Source: Gammaproteobacteria bacterium
GTDB taxonomy: Bacteria; Pseudomonadota; Gammaproteobacteria; Competibacterales; Competibacteraceae
NCBI GenBank assembly: GCA_020846135.1
Contig: JADLEK010000034.1
Span: 29,508 to 93,507, forward strand
Reading direction: 5' to 3'
Length of the DNA: 64,000 nt
In this document: one piece after another, positions 9,720 to 19,917 of the stretch
How the letters are laid out: the number at the start of each line of letters is the position of its first letter
Numbering within the stretch: position 1 is the first letter of the stretch
Position numbers and translations under genes: made by a program
The notes under the pieces: model-generated
What the model saw: only the letters and a program-made list of their open reading frames with translations
What the model was told of the DNA's origin: nothing
Database searches by the model: none

Positions 9720-10436
9720 GTGAGCGCATCGATGACGCTTGAATCCCGCTTATCACCTCCGCCCCCTGCCTTGACTCCGGCTTTCATGCTGGTCATAGCC
9801 GGTTTTATTACCAGCCTGCTGGTCGCTAATATCATTGCGGTCAAGCTGATCGAGGTGGGTCCCTGGATCATGCCGGCCGGGGTGATCATCTTTCCGGTCA
9901 GCTACATTCTTGGCGACGTGCTGACCGAGGTCTACGGCTATCGCCGCGCCCGGCAGGTGATCTGGCTGGGGTTCGCCTGCAACCTGCTGGCGGTGCTGGC
10001 TATCGCCCTGGCCCAGGCGTTGCCGCCGGCGGGGTTCTGGGACGGGCAGGCGGCGTTTGAACGTATCCTTGGTTACGCGCCGCGCCTGCTGCTGGCCTCG
10101 TTCCTCGCTTATCTGGCGGGCGAGTTCGCCAATGCCTATATTCTGGCGCGAATGAAGATTCTGACCCGGGGACGCTGGCTGTGGACCCGCACCATCGGCT
10201 CGACCCTGGTGGGGCAACTACTGGATTCAGCCGTCTTTATCGCCGTGGCGTTCGCCGGGGTGCTGCCGCCAGAGGCGTTGTTGACCGCCATTCTGGTGCA
10301 ATGGCTGGCCAAGTCGGCCTATGAAACCGCCGCTACCCCGCTGACCTACTGGGTGGTCAACACCCTCAAGCGGCGCGAGGGCGTCGATGTGTACGATGCC
10401 CAGACCGATTTCAATCCACTGCGATTTCAGGAATGA
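9720..10436 (+). CDS. Queuosine precursor transporter (YhhQ/VUT family)
   Basis: 238 aa with about six hydrophobic segments. The family-diagnostic second segment MPAGVIIFPVSYILGDVLTE is followed by YGYRRAR. E. coli YhhQ/QPTR salvages preQ0/preQ1 for queuosine tRNA modification at the inner membrane. The GTG at 9720 and an ATG at 9732 are both possible starts. It is convergent with the nitronate monooxygenase-like gene, 6 bp apart. Confidence 0.92.
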   Translation: MSASMTLESRLSPPPPALTPAFMLVIAGFITSLLVANIIAVKLIEVGPWIMPAGVIIFPVSYILGDVLTEVYGYRRARQVIWLGFACNLLAVLAIALAQALPPAGFWDGQAAFERILGYAPRLLLASFLAYLAGEFANAYILARMKILTRGRWLWTRTIGSTLVGQLLDSAVFIAVAFAGVLPPEALLTAILVQWLAKSAYETAATPLTYWVVNTLKRREGVDVYDAQTDFNPLRFQE

Positions 10437-10442
10437 CCACCG

Positions 10443-11600
10443 TTAAATCAGGCAAGCCGGATCGGGAGGGAGATCCTCCACGGTCGGCGCAGCAGATTCA
10501 GCAGATTCCCACTGAGGGGGTTCGCCGTCTTCCCCGCCCTTGAGCAGCGCCAGCGCTTGGGTCACCCACTGAGCGATCAACTCCCCCGCCGGACAGTCTT
10601 CGCACAAATGGCAACCCTGGCCGGCCCACAGCGCCATGAAATCGGTCAAATTCCGCTCGGCAGCGGCTTGTTGCAGATCGTGGGTCAGAAAGAGTTGCAA
10701 CGGAAAACCAGGCCATTCCGCCTCGTGCGCCTGTAGCTCGGCGACCAGCCGGTTGCGCAGCACCCGGCCATGGCGGCCTGTAAACGCTCGGCTCAGGGTA
10801 GTGGAAATTTCGCTGCCTTGCCGCAGCAGCGCCTTGTAGGCCGGATGCGCGCCGCTTTCCGGGCAGGCCAGAAAGGCGGTGCCCATCTGGACGCCGACTG
10901 CGCCGAGCATCTGCGCCGCCGCAACCCCGCGCCCGTCCATGATTCCACCGGCGGCAATGATCGGAACCGCGACATGCTTGGACAGTAACGGCGTCAGGGT
11001 CATGGTTCCGACCAGCCCCTGCTCGGGACGTCCGATAAAGGTGCCGCGATGCCCCCCGGCCTCGGCACCCTGGGCGATGATGAAATCGACCCCGCTTTCC
11101 TCCAGCACAATCGCTTCCAGCAGGTGGGTGGCGGTCGCCATGGTGGTGATGCCAGCCTCCTGTAGCAGCGCCAGATACCCGGCATCCGGCACCCCGAAGA
11201 CGAAGCTCAGCACCGGGATCCGGCTTTCCAGAATCACGTCCAGTTGTTCATCAAACTCGGTCGGCGGCGGCAGTGACGGCGGTTCCGGCGGCAAACCCAG
11301 TTCGGCGCGGTACGGGGCCAGCAGTTCACCGGCGCGGGCGATGCGGGCTGGATCAGCACGGGCCGGGGCAACCGCGGTCAGATTAACCGCAAAGGGACCG
11401 TCGGTGAGCGCGCGCACCTCAGCGATGGCAGCGCGTAGCCGCTCCGGCTGCATGTAGCCACCGGCCAGTGATCCCAATCCGCCGGCGTTGGACGCCGCCG
11501 CCACCAGTTGCGGGGTACCCGGACCGCCCGCCATCGGGGCCTGGATGATCGGATAGCGGATGCCAAGTCGCCGGGTCAGGGCGGTGTCAGGCCAGGCCAT
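10443..11600 (-). CDS. NAD(P)H-dependent flavin oxidoreductase / nitronate monooxygenase family
   Basis: 385 aa TIM-barrel flavoenzyme. Family marks: RYPIIQAPMAGGPGTPQL near the N-terminus, AQGAEAGGHRGTF (active-site His and FMN phosphate-binding region), AAGGIMDGRGVAAAQMLGA and GVQMGTAFLA. Members oxidise propionate-3-nitronate or act as other flavin reductases; the substrate is not determined. A Cys-containing C-terminal tail (CHLCEDCP) is present near residue 350. The ATG at 11600 is used because the further upstream extension overlaps the neighbouring gene and has no family match. Confidence 0.88.
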   Translation of the reverse strand: MAWPDTALTRRLGIRYPIIQAPMAGGPGTPQLVAAASNAGGLGSLAGGYMQPERLRAAIAEVRALTDGPFAVNLTAVAPARADPARIARAGELLAPYRAELGLPPEPPSLPPPTEFDEQLDVILESRIPVLSFVFGVPDAGYLALLQEAGITTMATATHLLEAIVLEESGVDFIIAQGAEAGGHRGTFIGRPEQGLVGTMTLTPLLSKHVAVPIIAAGGIMDGRGVAAAQMLGAVGVQMGTAFLACPESGAHPAYKALLRQGSEISTTLSRAFTGRHGRVLRNRLVAELQAHEAEWPGFPLQLFLTHDLQQAAAERNLTDFMALWAGQGCHLCEDCPAGELIAQWVTQALALLKGGEDGEPPQWESAESAAPTVEDLPPDPACLI

Positions 11601-11613
11601 GCGCTGATACCCG

Positions 11614-13146
11614 CTATTGCGGTTGCGCCGGCTTTTCGGCAGCGTCCGGTTCAGTTGGCATTTCTTCACCCATCGCGCCGCTATCCATGCCATCCGCCGA
11701 TGTCAGCGGAATTTCCTGGCCGTTCACCGTCAGCTTGCCCCCGGCAAAGCGGGCGCTCGACTTGTATTGATCGCCTTCCAGGACGATGAACCCGGCGGCG
11801 GTCAATCCTTGCAACTGTTCAGTGACTTGTTGCGCCGCCTGCGTTTGCGCCGCCTGATCATCGACGGTCTCACCCTGCGCTTTGGCTTGCGCCAGCGCTG
11901 TTTCCTTTGCCGTATTGGTCAGCAGCGCCTCAACCAGGGTCCGGGATGCGGCGACATCCGCTGCGCCTTTCTCCAGCGCATTGAGCAGTCCGCTGGGGTC
12001 GAGCAGCGGATTGATCTCGCCAAAATCCTGGAAATTCAGGGTCAGTTGGCCTTGCCAGTTGCCCTGGGCCAGTTTGGCCTGACTATCGATCAGAAATTCC
12101 GGTTTGCCCGCCAGCAGGGCTTTAATCAACGGCATCAGTTCGCCGAGCGCCTGGGGATCCTCGTTGGGATTGCTCGCCACCTTTTGCTGCCACTGCTGTA
12201 ATTTCGCAACGGTCGCGCCATCCAGATTGCGCAGCACCAGCTTCAAACTGCCCTCGCCGCTCTGCTGGTCTACGGTCACCTTGCTGGCCTTGATCAACGC
12301 CTCGGCAGCGATTTGTTGCGCACCTTGCGGGGTCAGCGAACCGCTGATGCTGAGATTGTTGATGGCGATCGGCGCGCCGCTGGTCTCATCTTTGGCGCTC
12401 AGATCGCCGATTTTAAAGCTGGAGTCGCCAAACAGCAGATCAAACGCGCCCTTGCGCTGGTTCACCGTCAGACTGAGATCGCGCAGGCTGATCTGACCAC
12501 CGCCGGTTGCAGGCTGACCGTCAGCCGCAGAGGTGGGCTTGCCGACGGCTTCCAGGCTGGCGACGGTCAGGTTGCCCTGCACCGCGGCAGCCTTGGCCGC
12601 AACCTGAAACTGGCCCTGCAAGCCGCTGAATTTCAGGCTTTGCACCTCGCCGGTATTGGTCAGAGTGAGCGGCGGCATGGCGATGTGGGTATCGCTGGCC
12701 CCGTCGAAGGCAATCCGCGAGATCGCCACGATTGGCGGTTGATTACCATAGGCTTTGGCCAGCTCCCGGGTCCAGGCGCTGCTGTCCGGCTCCAGAACCG
12801 CCCGCACCACCGCGCCGGTTACTTGCATCGGAATGCCCGGAACCCCCCAGCCGGCCAGAGGCAGCGGGCCATGGTAAATCTCCTGGCGAATCGAAAAAGA
12901 GGGATCAGCCTCCTTGGCATCGCTGTTTTCGGGCATCGTCAACTGGATACGGGTCACCGACTGGGAGGAGAACAGTCCGCGCTGATAGCTCACCGTACTG
13001 AACTTGACGTTGGGGTTCTTCGCGCCTTCCGCCAGGGCTTCTTCGTACCAGCGTTGCGCCTGCATCCCCGACCAGTACGCCGCGCCGGTGACGCCCGCCG
13101 CCGCCACAACCACAACCACGACTACCCCGCCCACCAGTTTATTCAT
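11614..13146 (-). CDS. DUF945 family protein (YdgA-like)
   Basis: 510 aa. A valine-rich N-terminal transmembrane helix (residues 3-28) is followed by a large extracytoplasmic region typical of DUF945: QRGLFSSQSVTRI near residue 60, repeated beta-strand motifs, and a C-terminal helical stretch. E. coli YdgA, a member, is an inner-membrane-anchored protein of poorly defined role. The first in-frame ATG giving the TM helix at residue 3 is 13146. It lies 13 bp upstream of the nitronate monooxygenase-like gene, likely in the same transcript. The C-terminus is acidic and Pro/Ala-rich. Confidence 0.85.
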   Translation of the reverse strand: MNKLVGGVVVVVVVAAAGVTGAAYWSGMQAQRWYEEALAEGAKNPNVKFSTVSYQRGLFSSQSVTRIQLTMPENSDAKEADPSFSIRQEIYHGPLPLAGWGVPGIPMQVTGAVVRAVLEPDSSAWTRELAKAYGNQPPIVAISRIAFDGASDTHIAMPPLTLTNTGEVQSLKFSGLQGQFQVAAKAAAVQGNLTVASLEAVGKPTSAADGQPATGGGQISLRDLSLTVNQRKGAFDLLFGDSSFKIGDLSAKDETSGAPIAINNLSISGSLTPQGAQQIAAEALIKASKVTVDQQSGEGSLKLVLRNLDGATVAKLQQWQQKVASNPNEDPQALGELMPLIKALLAGKPEFLIDSQAKLAQGNWQGQLTLNFQDFGEINPLLDPSGLLNALEKGAADVAASRTLVEALLTNTAKETALAQAKAQGETVDDQAAQTQAAQQVTEQLQGLTAAGFIVLEGDQYKSSARFAGGKLTVNGQEIPLTSADGMDSGAMGEEMPTEPDAAEKPAQPQ

Positions 13147-13214
13147 GCCTGTATCCTCCAAAAGGTTTTAATGATTCAGCATTATTCCATAAACTCCCAC
13201 GGATTTCGCAACGC

Positions 13215-15374
13215 TTGATCCGGGCTGACCGGGCTATCTCATGGGCGTTGCCATCGAGGATTCCAATACTGAACGCACCAGAATCGGCGCGGCCCTTCAC
13301 CCCCGAACCCTTGCCGGCGACTGCACTCAAGGGCGTTGGCCCCAAATTGGCCGAACGCCTGCGCCGACTCGGCCTTTGCACCGCTGCTGATGTACTGCTG
13401 CATCTGCCGTTGCGTTATCAGGATCGCACCCGCCTGACTCCTATCGGCCAGTTGCAGGCGGGCGATGAAGCGCAGATCGAGGCTAAGGTTGTCGGGAGCG
13501 AAATTACCGCCCGGGGTCGGCGGTTTCTGCTCTGTCATCTGGTGGATGGCAGCGGGGTATTGACCTTGCGCTTCATTCATTTCAGTCCCGGCCAGCAACA
13601 ATTGCTTGGCCAGACCGGCGCGCGGCTGCGCTGTTTCGGCGAGGTGCGGCAGGGCTATAACGGCCTGGAGATGATCCATCCTGAATGCCAGCGCATTAGC
13701 CCGGACGATCCCCCCGCGCCAGCTTATTTGACCCCGACCTATCCCACGACTGCTGGTTTGCAACAATTCACTCTGCGTGGATTGGCGGAACAGGCGCTGG
13801 AACAACTGGAGACGGCGGCGCTGTTGCCGGAACTGTTACCGGCGGAACTGCGGACCCGACTGCGCCTGACGCCGATTGCCGAAGCAGTGCGCTTGCTGCA
13901 CCAGCCGCCAGCCGCGACCACTCTGGCGGAACTGGCCGGCGGCCGCCATCCCGCCCAGCGTCGACTGGCTTTCGAGGAACTGCTGGCCCATCAACTTAGT
14001 CTGCGCCGGTTGCGCCAGCGGATGAAGCAGCAAACCGCGCCGCGATTGACCGGGGATGGGGAACTGACCGGCCGGTTTCTAGAGCGGCTGCCCTTTAGCC
14101 TGACTGCGGCGCAACAGCGAGTTTTTACCGAAATCGCGGTCGATCTGGCCCAGCCGCGCCCGATGTTGCGGCTGTTGCAGGGCGATGTCGGCTCCGGGAA
14201 AACCGTGATCGCGGCCTTGGCCGCTTTGCAGGCGGTGGAGACCGGCGCACAGGCGGCGCTGATGGCCCCGACTGAATTGCTGGCCGAACAGCATTACCGC
14301 AACTTCCAGAACTGGCTGGGGGAACTGGGCGTTGAAGTGGCCTGGCTGACCGGGCGACTGACCGGCAAAGCTCGACGGACGCTATTGGAACGGCTGGCCG
14401 CCGGCGACATTCAGTTAGCCGTTGGCACCCACGCGCTGTTTCAGGAACAGGTCGCTTTCGCGGAACTGGCGCTGGCGATCATTGATGAACAGCACCGGTT
14501 CGGGGTTCATCAGCGGCTGGCCTTGCGCGAAAAAGGTCGGCACAGCGGCAGTCGGCCGCACCAGTTGATCATGACCGCGACCCCGATCCCGCGCACCCTG
14601 GCGATGAGCGCCTATGCCGATCTCGATACCTCAGTGATTGATGAACTGCCGCCGGGACGGCAGCCGGTCAAGACCGTTGCCTTACCCGACAGCCGCCGGG
14701 ATGAAGTGGCCGCCCGCATCCGGCAGTCCTGTCAAACCGGACGGCAAGCCTATTGGGTCTGTCCGCTGATTGAGGAATCCGAGACGCTGCAATGCCAGGC
14801 CGCGGTGGCGACTGCGGAACGGTTGAGCGAAATCCTGCCGGAACTGCGGATCGGTCTGGTGCATGGCCGACTGCCGGCGGCGACGAAGGAAACGGTCATG
14901 GCCACGTTCAAGGCCGGACAACTGGATTTGCTGGTCGCCACCACCGTGATTGAAGTCGGGGTGGACGTCCCCAACGCCAGCCTGATGATCATTGAGAACG
15001 CCGAACGGCTGGGACTAGCGCAACTGCATCAGCTCCGCGGGCGAGTCGGGCGCGGCGCAATCGAGAGTAGTTGCGTACTGTTGTACCGGCCACCGCTCTC
15101 CCAAGTGGCGCATACCCGGTTGGCAGCATTGCGGGAATGCCATGATGGCTTTGAAATCGCCCACCGCGATTTAGAGTTGCGCGGCCCCGGCGAAGTCCTC
15201 GGCGCCCGCCAGTCCGGTGAGCAAACTCTGCGGGTCGCCGATTTGTTGCGTGATCAGGATTTGCTGCCCATCGCCCGCCACGCCGCCGATGAACTGTTGC
15301 GCGATCATCCCGACTGCATAGAACCTTTGATCCGACGCTGGATCGGGGTCGGCGCGCGTTACGGCGAGGTGTAG
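13215..15374 (+). CDS. recG: ATP-dependent DNA helicase RecG
   Basis: 719 aa. The N-terminal wedge/OB region (ALKGVGPKLAERLRRLGL, LLHLPLRYQDRT) is followed by helicase motifs: Walker A GDVGSGKTV near 323, DEQHRFG near 430, TATPIPRTLAM, GVDVPNASLMIIENAERLGL, and the C-terminal LRGRVGRG with the RecG TRG-like segment. It reverses stalled replication forks and migrates Holliday junctions. The first start in the frame is a TTG at 13215; no ATG lies before the conserved N-terminus, so the true start may be this TTG or a nearby rare codon. Convergent with pilU. Confidence 0.96.
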   Translation: MIRADRAISWALPSRIPILNAPESARPFTPEPLPATALKGVGPKLAERLRRLGLCTAADVLLHLPLRYQDRTRLTPIGQLQAGDEAQIEAKVVGSEITARGRRFLLCHLVDGSGVLTLRFIHFSPGQQQLLGQTGARLRCFGEVRQGYNGLEMIHPECQRISPDDPPAPAYLTPTYPTTAGLQQFTLRGLAEQALEQLETAALLPELLPAELRTRLRLTPIAEAVRLLHQPPAATTLAELAGGRHPAQRRLAFEELLAHQLSLRRLRQRMKQQTAPRLTGDGELTGRFLERLPFSLTAAQQRVFTEIAVDLAQPRPMLRLLQGDVGSGKTVIAALAALQAVETGAQAALMAPTELLAEQHYRNFQNWLGELGVEVAWLTGRLTGKARRTLLERLAAGDIQLAVGTHALFQEQVAFAELALAIIDEQHRFGVHQRLALREKGRHSGSRPHQLIMTATPIPRTLAMSAYADLDTSVIDELPPGRQPVKTVALPDSRRDEVAARIRQSCQTGRQAYWVCPLIEESETLQCQAAVATAERLSEILPELRIGLVHGRLPAATKETVMATFKAGQLDLLVATTVIEVGVDVPNASLMIIENAERLGLAQLHQLRGRVGRGAIESSCVLLYRPPLSQVAHTRLAALRECHDGFEIAHRDLELRGPGEVLGARQSGEQTLRVADLLRDQDLLPIARHAADELLRDHPDCIEPLIRRWIGVGARYGEV

Positions 15375-15393
15375 CCGCTGTCCATCCGTGCCG

Positions 15394-16593
15394 CTAACCC
15401 TCCCACCGGTGGTAGCTGGCCACCTTTTTTTCTTCTTCAATCTCGAGGGCAGTCATGTCAGCGTTCTGCGGCAGTTGCCGTTTGCCCTCCAGCTTGATGC
15501 GCAGCCGCAGGTTGTTGGCGGAATCAGAGTGGCGGATCGCCATCGCGTAGCTGATCCGTCCGGCTTCGTACAGGTCGAACAGTGCCTGATCAAAGGTGAT
15601 GATGCCTCGCTCACTGGAGCGGGTCATGATCGATTTAAGCTCCTTGACCCGGCCATGAAAGATCAAATCAGCCATCAGCGGAGTATTGAGCAGGACTTCC
15701 ACCGCCGGGATCAGGCCGGGCTGATCTTCACGCGGCAACAAGCGCTGTGAGATGAACGCCTTCATGTTGAAGGACAAATCCATCAGCACCTGCGCCCGTT
15801 TCTCGTCAGGGAAAAAGTTGACGATGCGGTCAAACGCCTGATCGGTGTTGTTAGCGTGCAAGGTGGTGATGCACAGATGCCCGGTTTCGGCGAAATTGAT
15901 CGCCGCTTCTATGGTTTCCCGGTCGCGGCATTCGCCGATCAGAATCACGTTGGGCGCCTGGCGCAGGGTGTTTTTCAGCGCAACCTCGTAGGACTCGGTA
16001 TCGGTGCCGATCTCGCGCTGCTCCACCAGACACTGCTGGTGCCGGTGGAAAAACTCGATCGGATCTTCAACGGTGATGATGTGTTCCCGGCTTTGGCTGT
16101 TGCGATAGTCGATCATCGCCGCCATCGAGGTGGTCTTACCGCAACCGGTGCCGCCCAGAAAAATCACCAACCCGCGCTGAGTCATGGCGATCTCGCGCAG
16201 AATCGGCGGCAGATTGAGTTCCTGAAGGGTCGGGATCCGCTGCTTGACCAACCGCATCACCAAACTAGCGCTGCCGCGCTGGGTAAAGGCGCTGACCCGA
16301 AACCGAGCGATGTTGGGAAAATTCAGGGAAAAATTGACTTCGTTGTTCTGGTCGAATTCCTTGACCTGACGGTCATGCATGATCGATCGCGCTATCAAAG
16401 AGGTTTGCTGCGGGGTCATGATCTGGGTGCCCACCCGGTGAATTTCCTGATTCACCTTGAGCGCCGGCGGGCTGCCGGCAGTGATGAAAATATCCGAACC
16501 GTCCAGTTCCAGCAGCTTGAGCGCCAGTTCGTAAATGTATCGGGTCCCCTTCTCGTGATCAGTGATCACCGGCATCGTTTCTTGGTCTTCCAC
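15394..16593 (-). CDS. pilU: Type IV pilus retraction ATPase, PilU type
   Basis: 399 aa PilT/GspE-family ATPase. Walker A GGTGCGKTT at 147-155, the Asp box ITVEDPIEF, Walker B LIGECRDRET and the His box CITTLHANNTDQ are all present. The longer C-terminus and the N-terminal MPVITDHEKGTRY sequence fit PilU, the accessory retraction ATPase that normally works with PilT; no pilT gene is in this window. The GTG at 16593 is supported by an AAGGAG site 6 nt upstream; an ATG six codons in is the alternative. Confidence 0.9.
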   Translation of the reverse strand: MEDQETMPVITDHEKGTRYIYELALKLLELDGSDIFITAGSPPALKVNQEIHRVGTQIMTPQQTSLIARSIMHDRQVKEFDQNNEVNFSLNFPNIARFRVSAFTQRGSASLVMRLVKQRIPTLQELNLPPILREIAMTQRGLVIFLGGTGCGKTTSMAAMIDYRNSQSREHIITVEDPIEFFHRHQQCLVEQREIGTDTESYEVALKNTLRQAPNVILIGECRDRETIEAAINFAETGHLCITTLHANNTDQAFDRIVNFFPDEKRAQVLMDLSFNMKAFISQRLLPREDQPGLIPAVEVLLNTPLMADLIFHGRVKELKSIMTRSSERGIITFDQALFDLYEAGRISYAMAIRHSDSANNLRLRIKLEGKRQLPQNADMTALEIEEEKKVASYHRWEG

Positions 16594-16773
16594 GCCTGTC
16601 TCCTTGTTAATCGCCTAAGTCGATCATAGGCTATCCGGTTATTTTATACTGCACAAAGCGGAGCGGCGCTCATCGTGACTCATTGGAGCGCGCCGGGATG
16701 CTCCGCCTCCCCGTCCGTATACCGTTTTCCCGTCTGTTGCTTTCCCGCCCATCGCCAGGAGATCATCGCCACC

Positions 16774-18207
16774 ATGAGCCGCTTTCGTTGTCTGCTCCAA
16801 TTTTTCGCGCTGTGGCTATTGCTGTGCTGGATGGCGGTTGCCCCGGCTGCCCGCCCCGCCGATACCCAGCCGCTCCCGGATTTTCGCAAGCTGGTCAAGC
16901 AGAACGAAGCGACGGTTGTCAATATCAGTTCAACTCAGACGCCGCGCCGACAGATGCCCGCCCGCTCACCCGGTATGCCGGAATTGCCGGGCAAGGAAAA
17001 TTCCTATCTGGATTTTTTCAAGCGCTTCTTCCAGGAGCGCCCCGAACTGCCGGGTGACCGGCAATCCAACTCGCTGGGGTCAGGCTTCATCATTTCCCCG
17101 GACGGCTATATCCTGACCAATGCTCACGTCGCGCGGGACGCTGACAAGATCATCGTTCGGCTCAGCGATCAGCGCGAGCGGCCGGCCAAGGTGATCGGCG
17201 CGGACGAACTCACCGATGTGGCGGTGCTAAAGATCGAGGGTGAAAACCTGCCGGCGGTGAAAATTGGCGACTCTGACGCACTGGAGGTGGGGGAATGGGT
17301 GCTGGCGATTGGCTCGCCGTTCGGGCTGGAACACACCGCCACGCAGGGGATTGTCAGCGCGGTGGGCCGTAATCTGCCCAGTGGCGCCTATGTCCCGTTT
17401 ATCCAGAGCGATGTCGCGGTCAACCCCGGCAGTTCCGGCGGGCCGCTGTTTAACCTGCGCGGCGAGGTAGTCGGCATTAACTCGCAGATTTACAGCAGCA
17501 CTGGCGGCTACATGGGGCTGTCGTTCGCGATTCCGATCAAGCTGGCGACGCAGGTCGTGGAACAGTTGAAGGCGACCGGCGAAGTAACGCGGGGCTGGAT
17601 GGGGATTCTGCTGCAAGCGGTCAACAACGATCTGGCCGAGGCGTTCAGTCTGGATCGACCGCGCGGGGCGCTGGTGGCGCAGATTTTGCCCGATAGCCCG
17701 GCAGCCAGCGCTGGCTTCAAGCAGGGTGACATCATCCTGCGTTACGGCGGCGAACCAGTGGAAGAATCTTCCCAACTGCCCCGGATGATCGGCGCGACCC
17801 CGGTGGGTAAGACCGTAGCGATGTCGATTCTGCGCAATGGCGAGCCGCTGGAAATCAAGGCGACGATCGCCCGGCTGGAAGCGGTAGCGGAAACCGTATC
17901 CACGATGGATGAACACAGCGATCCGCGCCTGAAACTCACCGTTGCCGACCTTAGCAACGAGCAGCGCCGCACCTTGGGGATGGAAGAGCAGGGTGTGTTG
18001 GTCGCAGCTCTCGACGAAGGTCCCGCCGCTAACGCCGGGTTGTACCCGGACGACATTATCCTGCAACTGAATGGTCTCCCGGTGAAGAATGCCGGCCATT
18101 TTGTCGAAATGGCCAAGGAGTTGCCCAAGGGCAAGGCGATTCCGTTGCTGGTGCGGCGCGAGAATGAATCGCTGTATCTGGCGATGCGTCTGCCCGAAAA
18201 GGAATAA
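16774..18207 (+). CDS. Periplasmic serine protease, Do/DegP family (MucD-like)
   Basis: 477 aa. Signal peptide over the first ~29 residues, then a trypsin-like domain with catalytic His118 (TNAHVA), Asp148 (ELTDVAVLK) and Ser221 (NPGSSGGPL), then two PDZ domains (~275-365 and ~385-470). Degrades or holds misfolded periplasmic proteins. The ATG at 16774 gives a clean signal peptide; the extension from 16675 is not plausible. It is divergent from pilU and 15 bp upstream of accA. Confidence 0.93.
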   Translation: MSRFRCLLQFFALWLLLCWMAVAPAARPADTQPLPDFRKLVKQNEATVVNISSTQTPRRQMPARSPGMPELPGKENSYLDFFKRFFQERPELPGDRQSNSLGSGFIISPDGYILTNAHVARDADKIIVRLSDQRERPAKVIGADELTDVAVLKIEGENLPAVKIGDSDALEVGEWVLAIGSPFGLEHTATQGIVSAVGRNLPSGAYVPFIQSDVAVNPGSSGGPLFNLRGEVVGINSQIYSSTGGYMGLSFAIPIKLATQVVEQLKATGEVTRGWMGILLQAVNNDLAEAFSLDRPRGALVAQILPDSPAASAGFKQGDIILRYGGEPVEESSQLPRMIGATPVGKTVAMSILRNGEPLEIKATIARLEAVAETVSTMDEHSDPRLKLTVADLSNEQRRTLGMEEQGVLVAALDEGPAANAGLYPDDIILQLNGLPVKNAGHFVEMAKELPKGKAIPLLVRRENESLYLAMRLPEKE

Positions 18208-18222
18208 GCGGCGAAAATTCCA

Positions 18223-19263
18223 ATGAATCCGAATAACTGTCTGGATTTTGAAAAACCGATCGCTGAACTGGAGGCGATGCTGCGGGAGTTGCGTCATCTC
18301 AGCGCCGAGCAGGATTTGAACATCAGCGATGAGATCGCCCGGCTGGAAGCCAAGAGCAAGGCGCTGACCGATTCGATCTTCGCCAGTTTGACCCCGTGGC
18401 AGATCGCCCAGATCGCCCGTCATCCGCTGCGGCCCTACACCCTGGACTATGTGGAGCGGCTGTTCACTGATTTTCAGGAACTGCACGGTGACCGGGCCTT
18501 TGCCGACGATCATGCGCTGGTCGGCGGACTGGCGCGGCTGGATGGGCGTCCGGTGCTGATCATTGGCTGCCAGAAGGGCCGCGACACCAAAGAGAAAATT
18601 TACCGCAATTTCGGAATGCCACGCCCGGAGGGCTATCGCAAGGCGTTGCGGCTGATGAAGCTGGCCGAGCGGTTTCAGTTGCCGGTGCTGACCTTCATCG
18701 ACACCCCCGGCGCTTATCCAGGACTCGGCGCCGAAGAACGGGGCCAGAGCGAGGCGATTGCCCGCAATCTGTTCGAGATGAGCCGACTGCGCACGCCGGT
18801 GATCGGCGTGGTCATCGGTGAGGGCGGATCGGGTGGCGCATTGGCGATTGGCGTTGCCGACCGGGTGTTGATGCTCCAGTACGGCACCTATTCGGTGATC
18901 TCGCCGGAGGGCTGTGCGGCGATCCTGTGGAACAGCGCCGACCGGGCCGCTGAGGCTGCGGAGGCGCTGGGCTTGACCGCGGACCGGTTGCTCAAGCTGA
19001 AGCTGATTGACGGCGTCATTCCCGAACCGCCCGGCGGCGCTCACCGGAACGTGGCGCAGATGGCTGAAACTCTCCGCGCTACGCTAGTGGATAACCTGCA
19101 ACAACTGGACGAGTTGGCGATGGACGAATTGTTGGAGCAACGCCACCGGCGGCTGATGGCGTATGGCGTATTCCGGGAAGCTGAACCGGCGGTTTCGTTG
19201 CAGTCCACCTGGCAGAGCAGCGTAGCGGCGTTGCTGGGCAAAGATCGGGTGGGGGAAGGGTGA
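18223..19263 (+). CDS. accA: Acetyl-CoA carboxylase carboxyltransferase subunit alpha
   Basis: 346 aa, slightly longer than the ~319 of E. coli. [11 protein letters not shown] at the N-terminus, [40 protein letters not shown] and [20 protein letters not shown] are all classic AccA blocks. Pairs with AccD (not in this window) to transfer carboxyl from biotin to acetyl-CoA. The extra length is a C-terminal extension after the conserved helical end. It is followed 27 bp later by exbB on the same strand. Confidence 0.96.
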   Translation: MNPNNCLDFEKPIAELEAMLRELRHLSAEQDLNISDEIARLEAKSKALTDSIFASLTPWQIAQIARHPLRPYTLDYVERLFTDFQELHGDRAFADDHALVGGLARLDGRPVLIIGCQKGRDTKEKIYRNFGMPRPEGYRKALRLMKLAERFQLPVLTFIDTPGAYPGLGAEERGQSEAIARNLFEMSRLRTPVIGVVIGEGGSGGALAIGVADRVLMLQYGTYSVISPEGCAAILWNSADRAAEAAEALGLTADRLLKLKLIDGVIPEPPGGAHRNVAQMAETLRATLVDNLQQLDELAMDELLEQRHRRLMAYGVFREAEPAVSLQSTWQSSVAALLGKDRVGEG

Positions 19264-19290
19264 TGAAGAAGAAGCGGGGGAGGCAGCAGC

Positions 19291-19917
19291 GTGTTTGAGT
19301 TTGTGAAAGCGGGTGGCTGGGTGATGTTACCGATCATCGCCTGTTCGTTGGCGGCGGCAACCATCATCATCGAGCGCCTGCTGGCGTTGCGCCGGGCGCG
19401 GGTGTTGCCGGGTCAACTGGTGACGCTGCTGCGGCAATGGACTGAACGCGGCGTAGTTACTTCATCCGAGGTGGAAACGTTGCCACTGCACTCGCCGCTG
19501 GGCCGGATCGTGGCGACTGGCCTGGCCAACCGCCACCGGGGTCGGGCGATTCTCCGGGAGCGGGTCGAGGATGTCGGTCGCCATGTGGTTCACCAACTGG
19601 AGCGATTCCTCAACACCTTGGGCACCATCGCCGCGATCAGCCCGTTGCTCGGCCTGCTCGGTACCGTGGCCGGCATGATTAAAATTTTCCAGATCGTGTC
19701 AACCCAGGGCAACAGCAATTTCAGCCTGCTGTCGGTAGGCATCGCCGAGGCGCTGGTGACCACTGCCGCCGGCCTGACCGTCGCTATCCCCAGCCTGCTG
19801 TTTTACCGCTATTTCCATTCCCGGGTTGATGAACTGGTGGTGCGGATGGAGCAGGAAACCTTCGAACTGATTGATTTGCTCGATGCCGATTCGACCAATC
19901 AGGAGCCGCTGCCGTGA
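19291..19917 (+). CDS. exbB: ExbB/TolQ-family proton channel subunit
   Basis: 208 aa starting at GTG with a GGGGGAGG-rich upstream region. Three membrane segments are visible: residues ~10-30, ~115-140 and ~155-180. The family core TLGTIAAISPLLGLLGTVAGMI and ALVTTAAGLTVAIPSLL is intact. Together with the next gene it forms an energy-transducing motor complex coupled to TonB or a related partner. The stop overlaps the GTG of exbD. No tonB is adjacent; the position before lpxK is the common gammaproteobacterial arrangement. Confidence 0.92.
   Translation: MFEFVKAGGWVMLPIIACSLAAATIIIERLLALRRARVLPGQLVTLLRQWTERGVVTSSEVETLPLHSPLGRIVATGLANRHRGRAILRERVEDVGRHVVHQLERFLNTLGTIAAISPLLGLLGTVAGMIKIFQIVSTQGNSNFSLLSVGIAEALVTTAAGLTVAIPSLLFYRYFHSRVDELVVRMEQETFELIDLLDADSTNQEPLP

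Noticed and set aside
17227..19044. Minus-strand ORF of 605 codons
   Set aside because: Shadow of the DegP-like protease and accA; high His/Gln content typical of antisense frames in GC-rich DNA.
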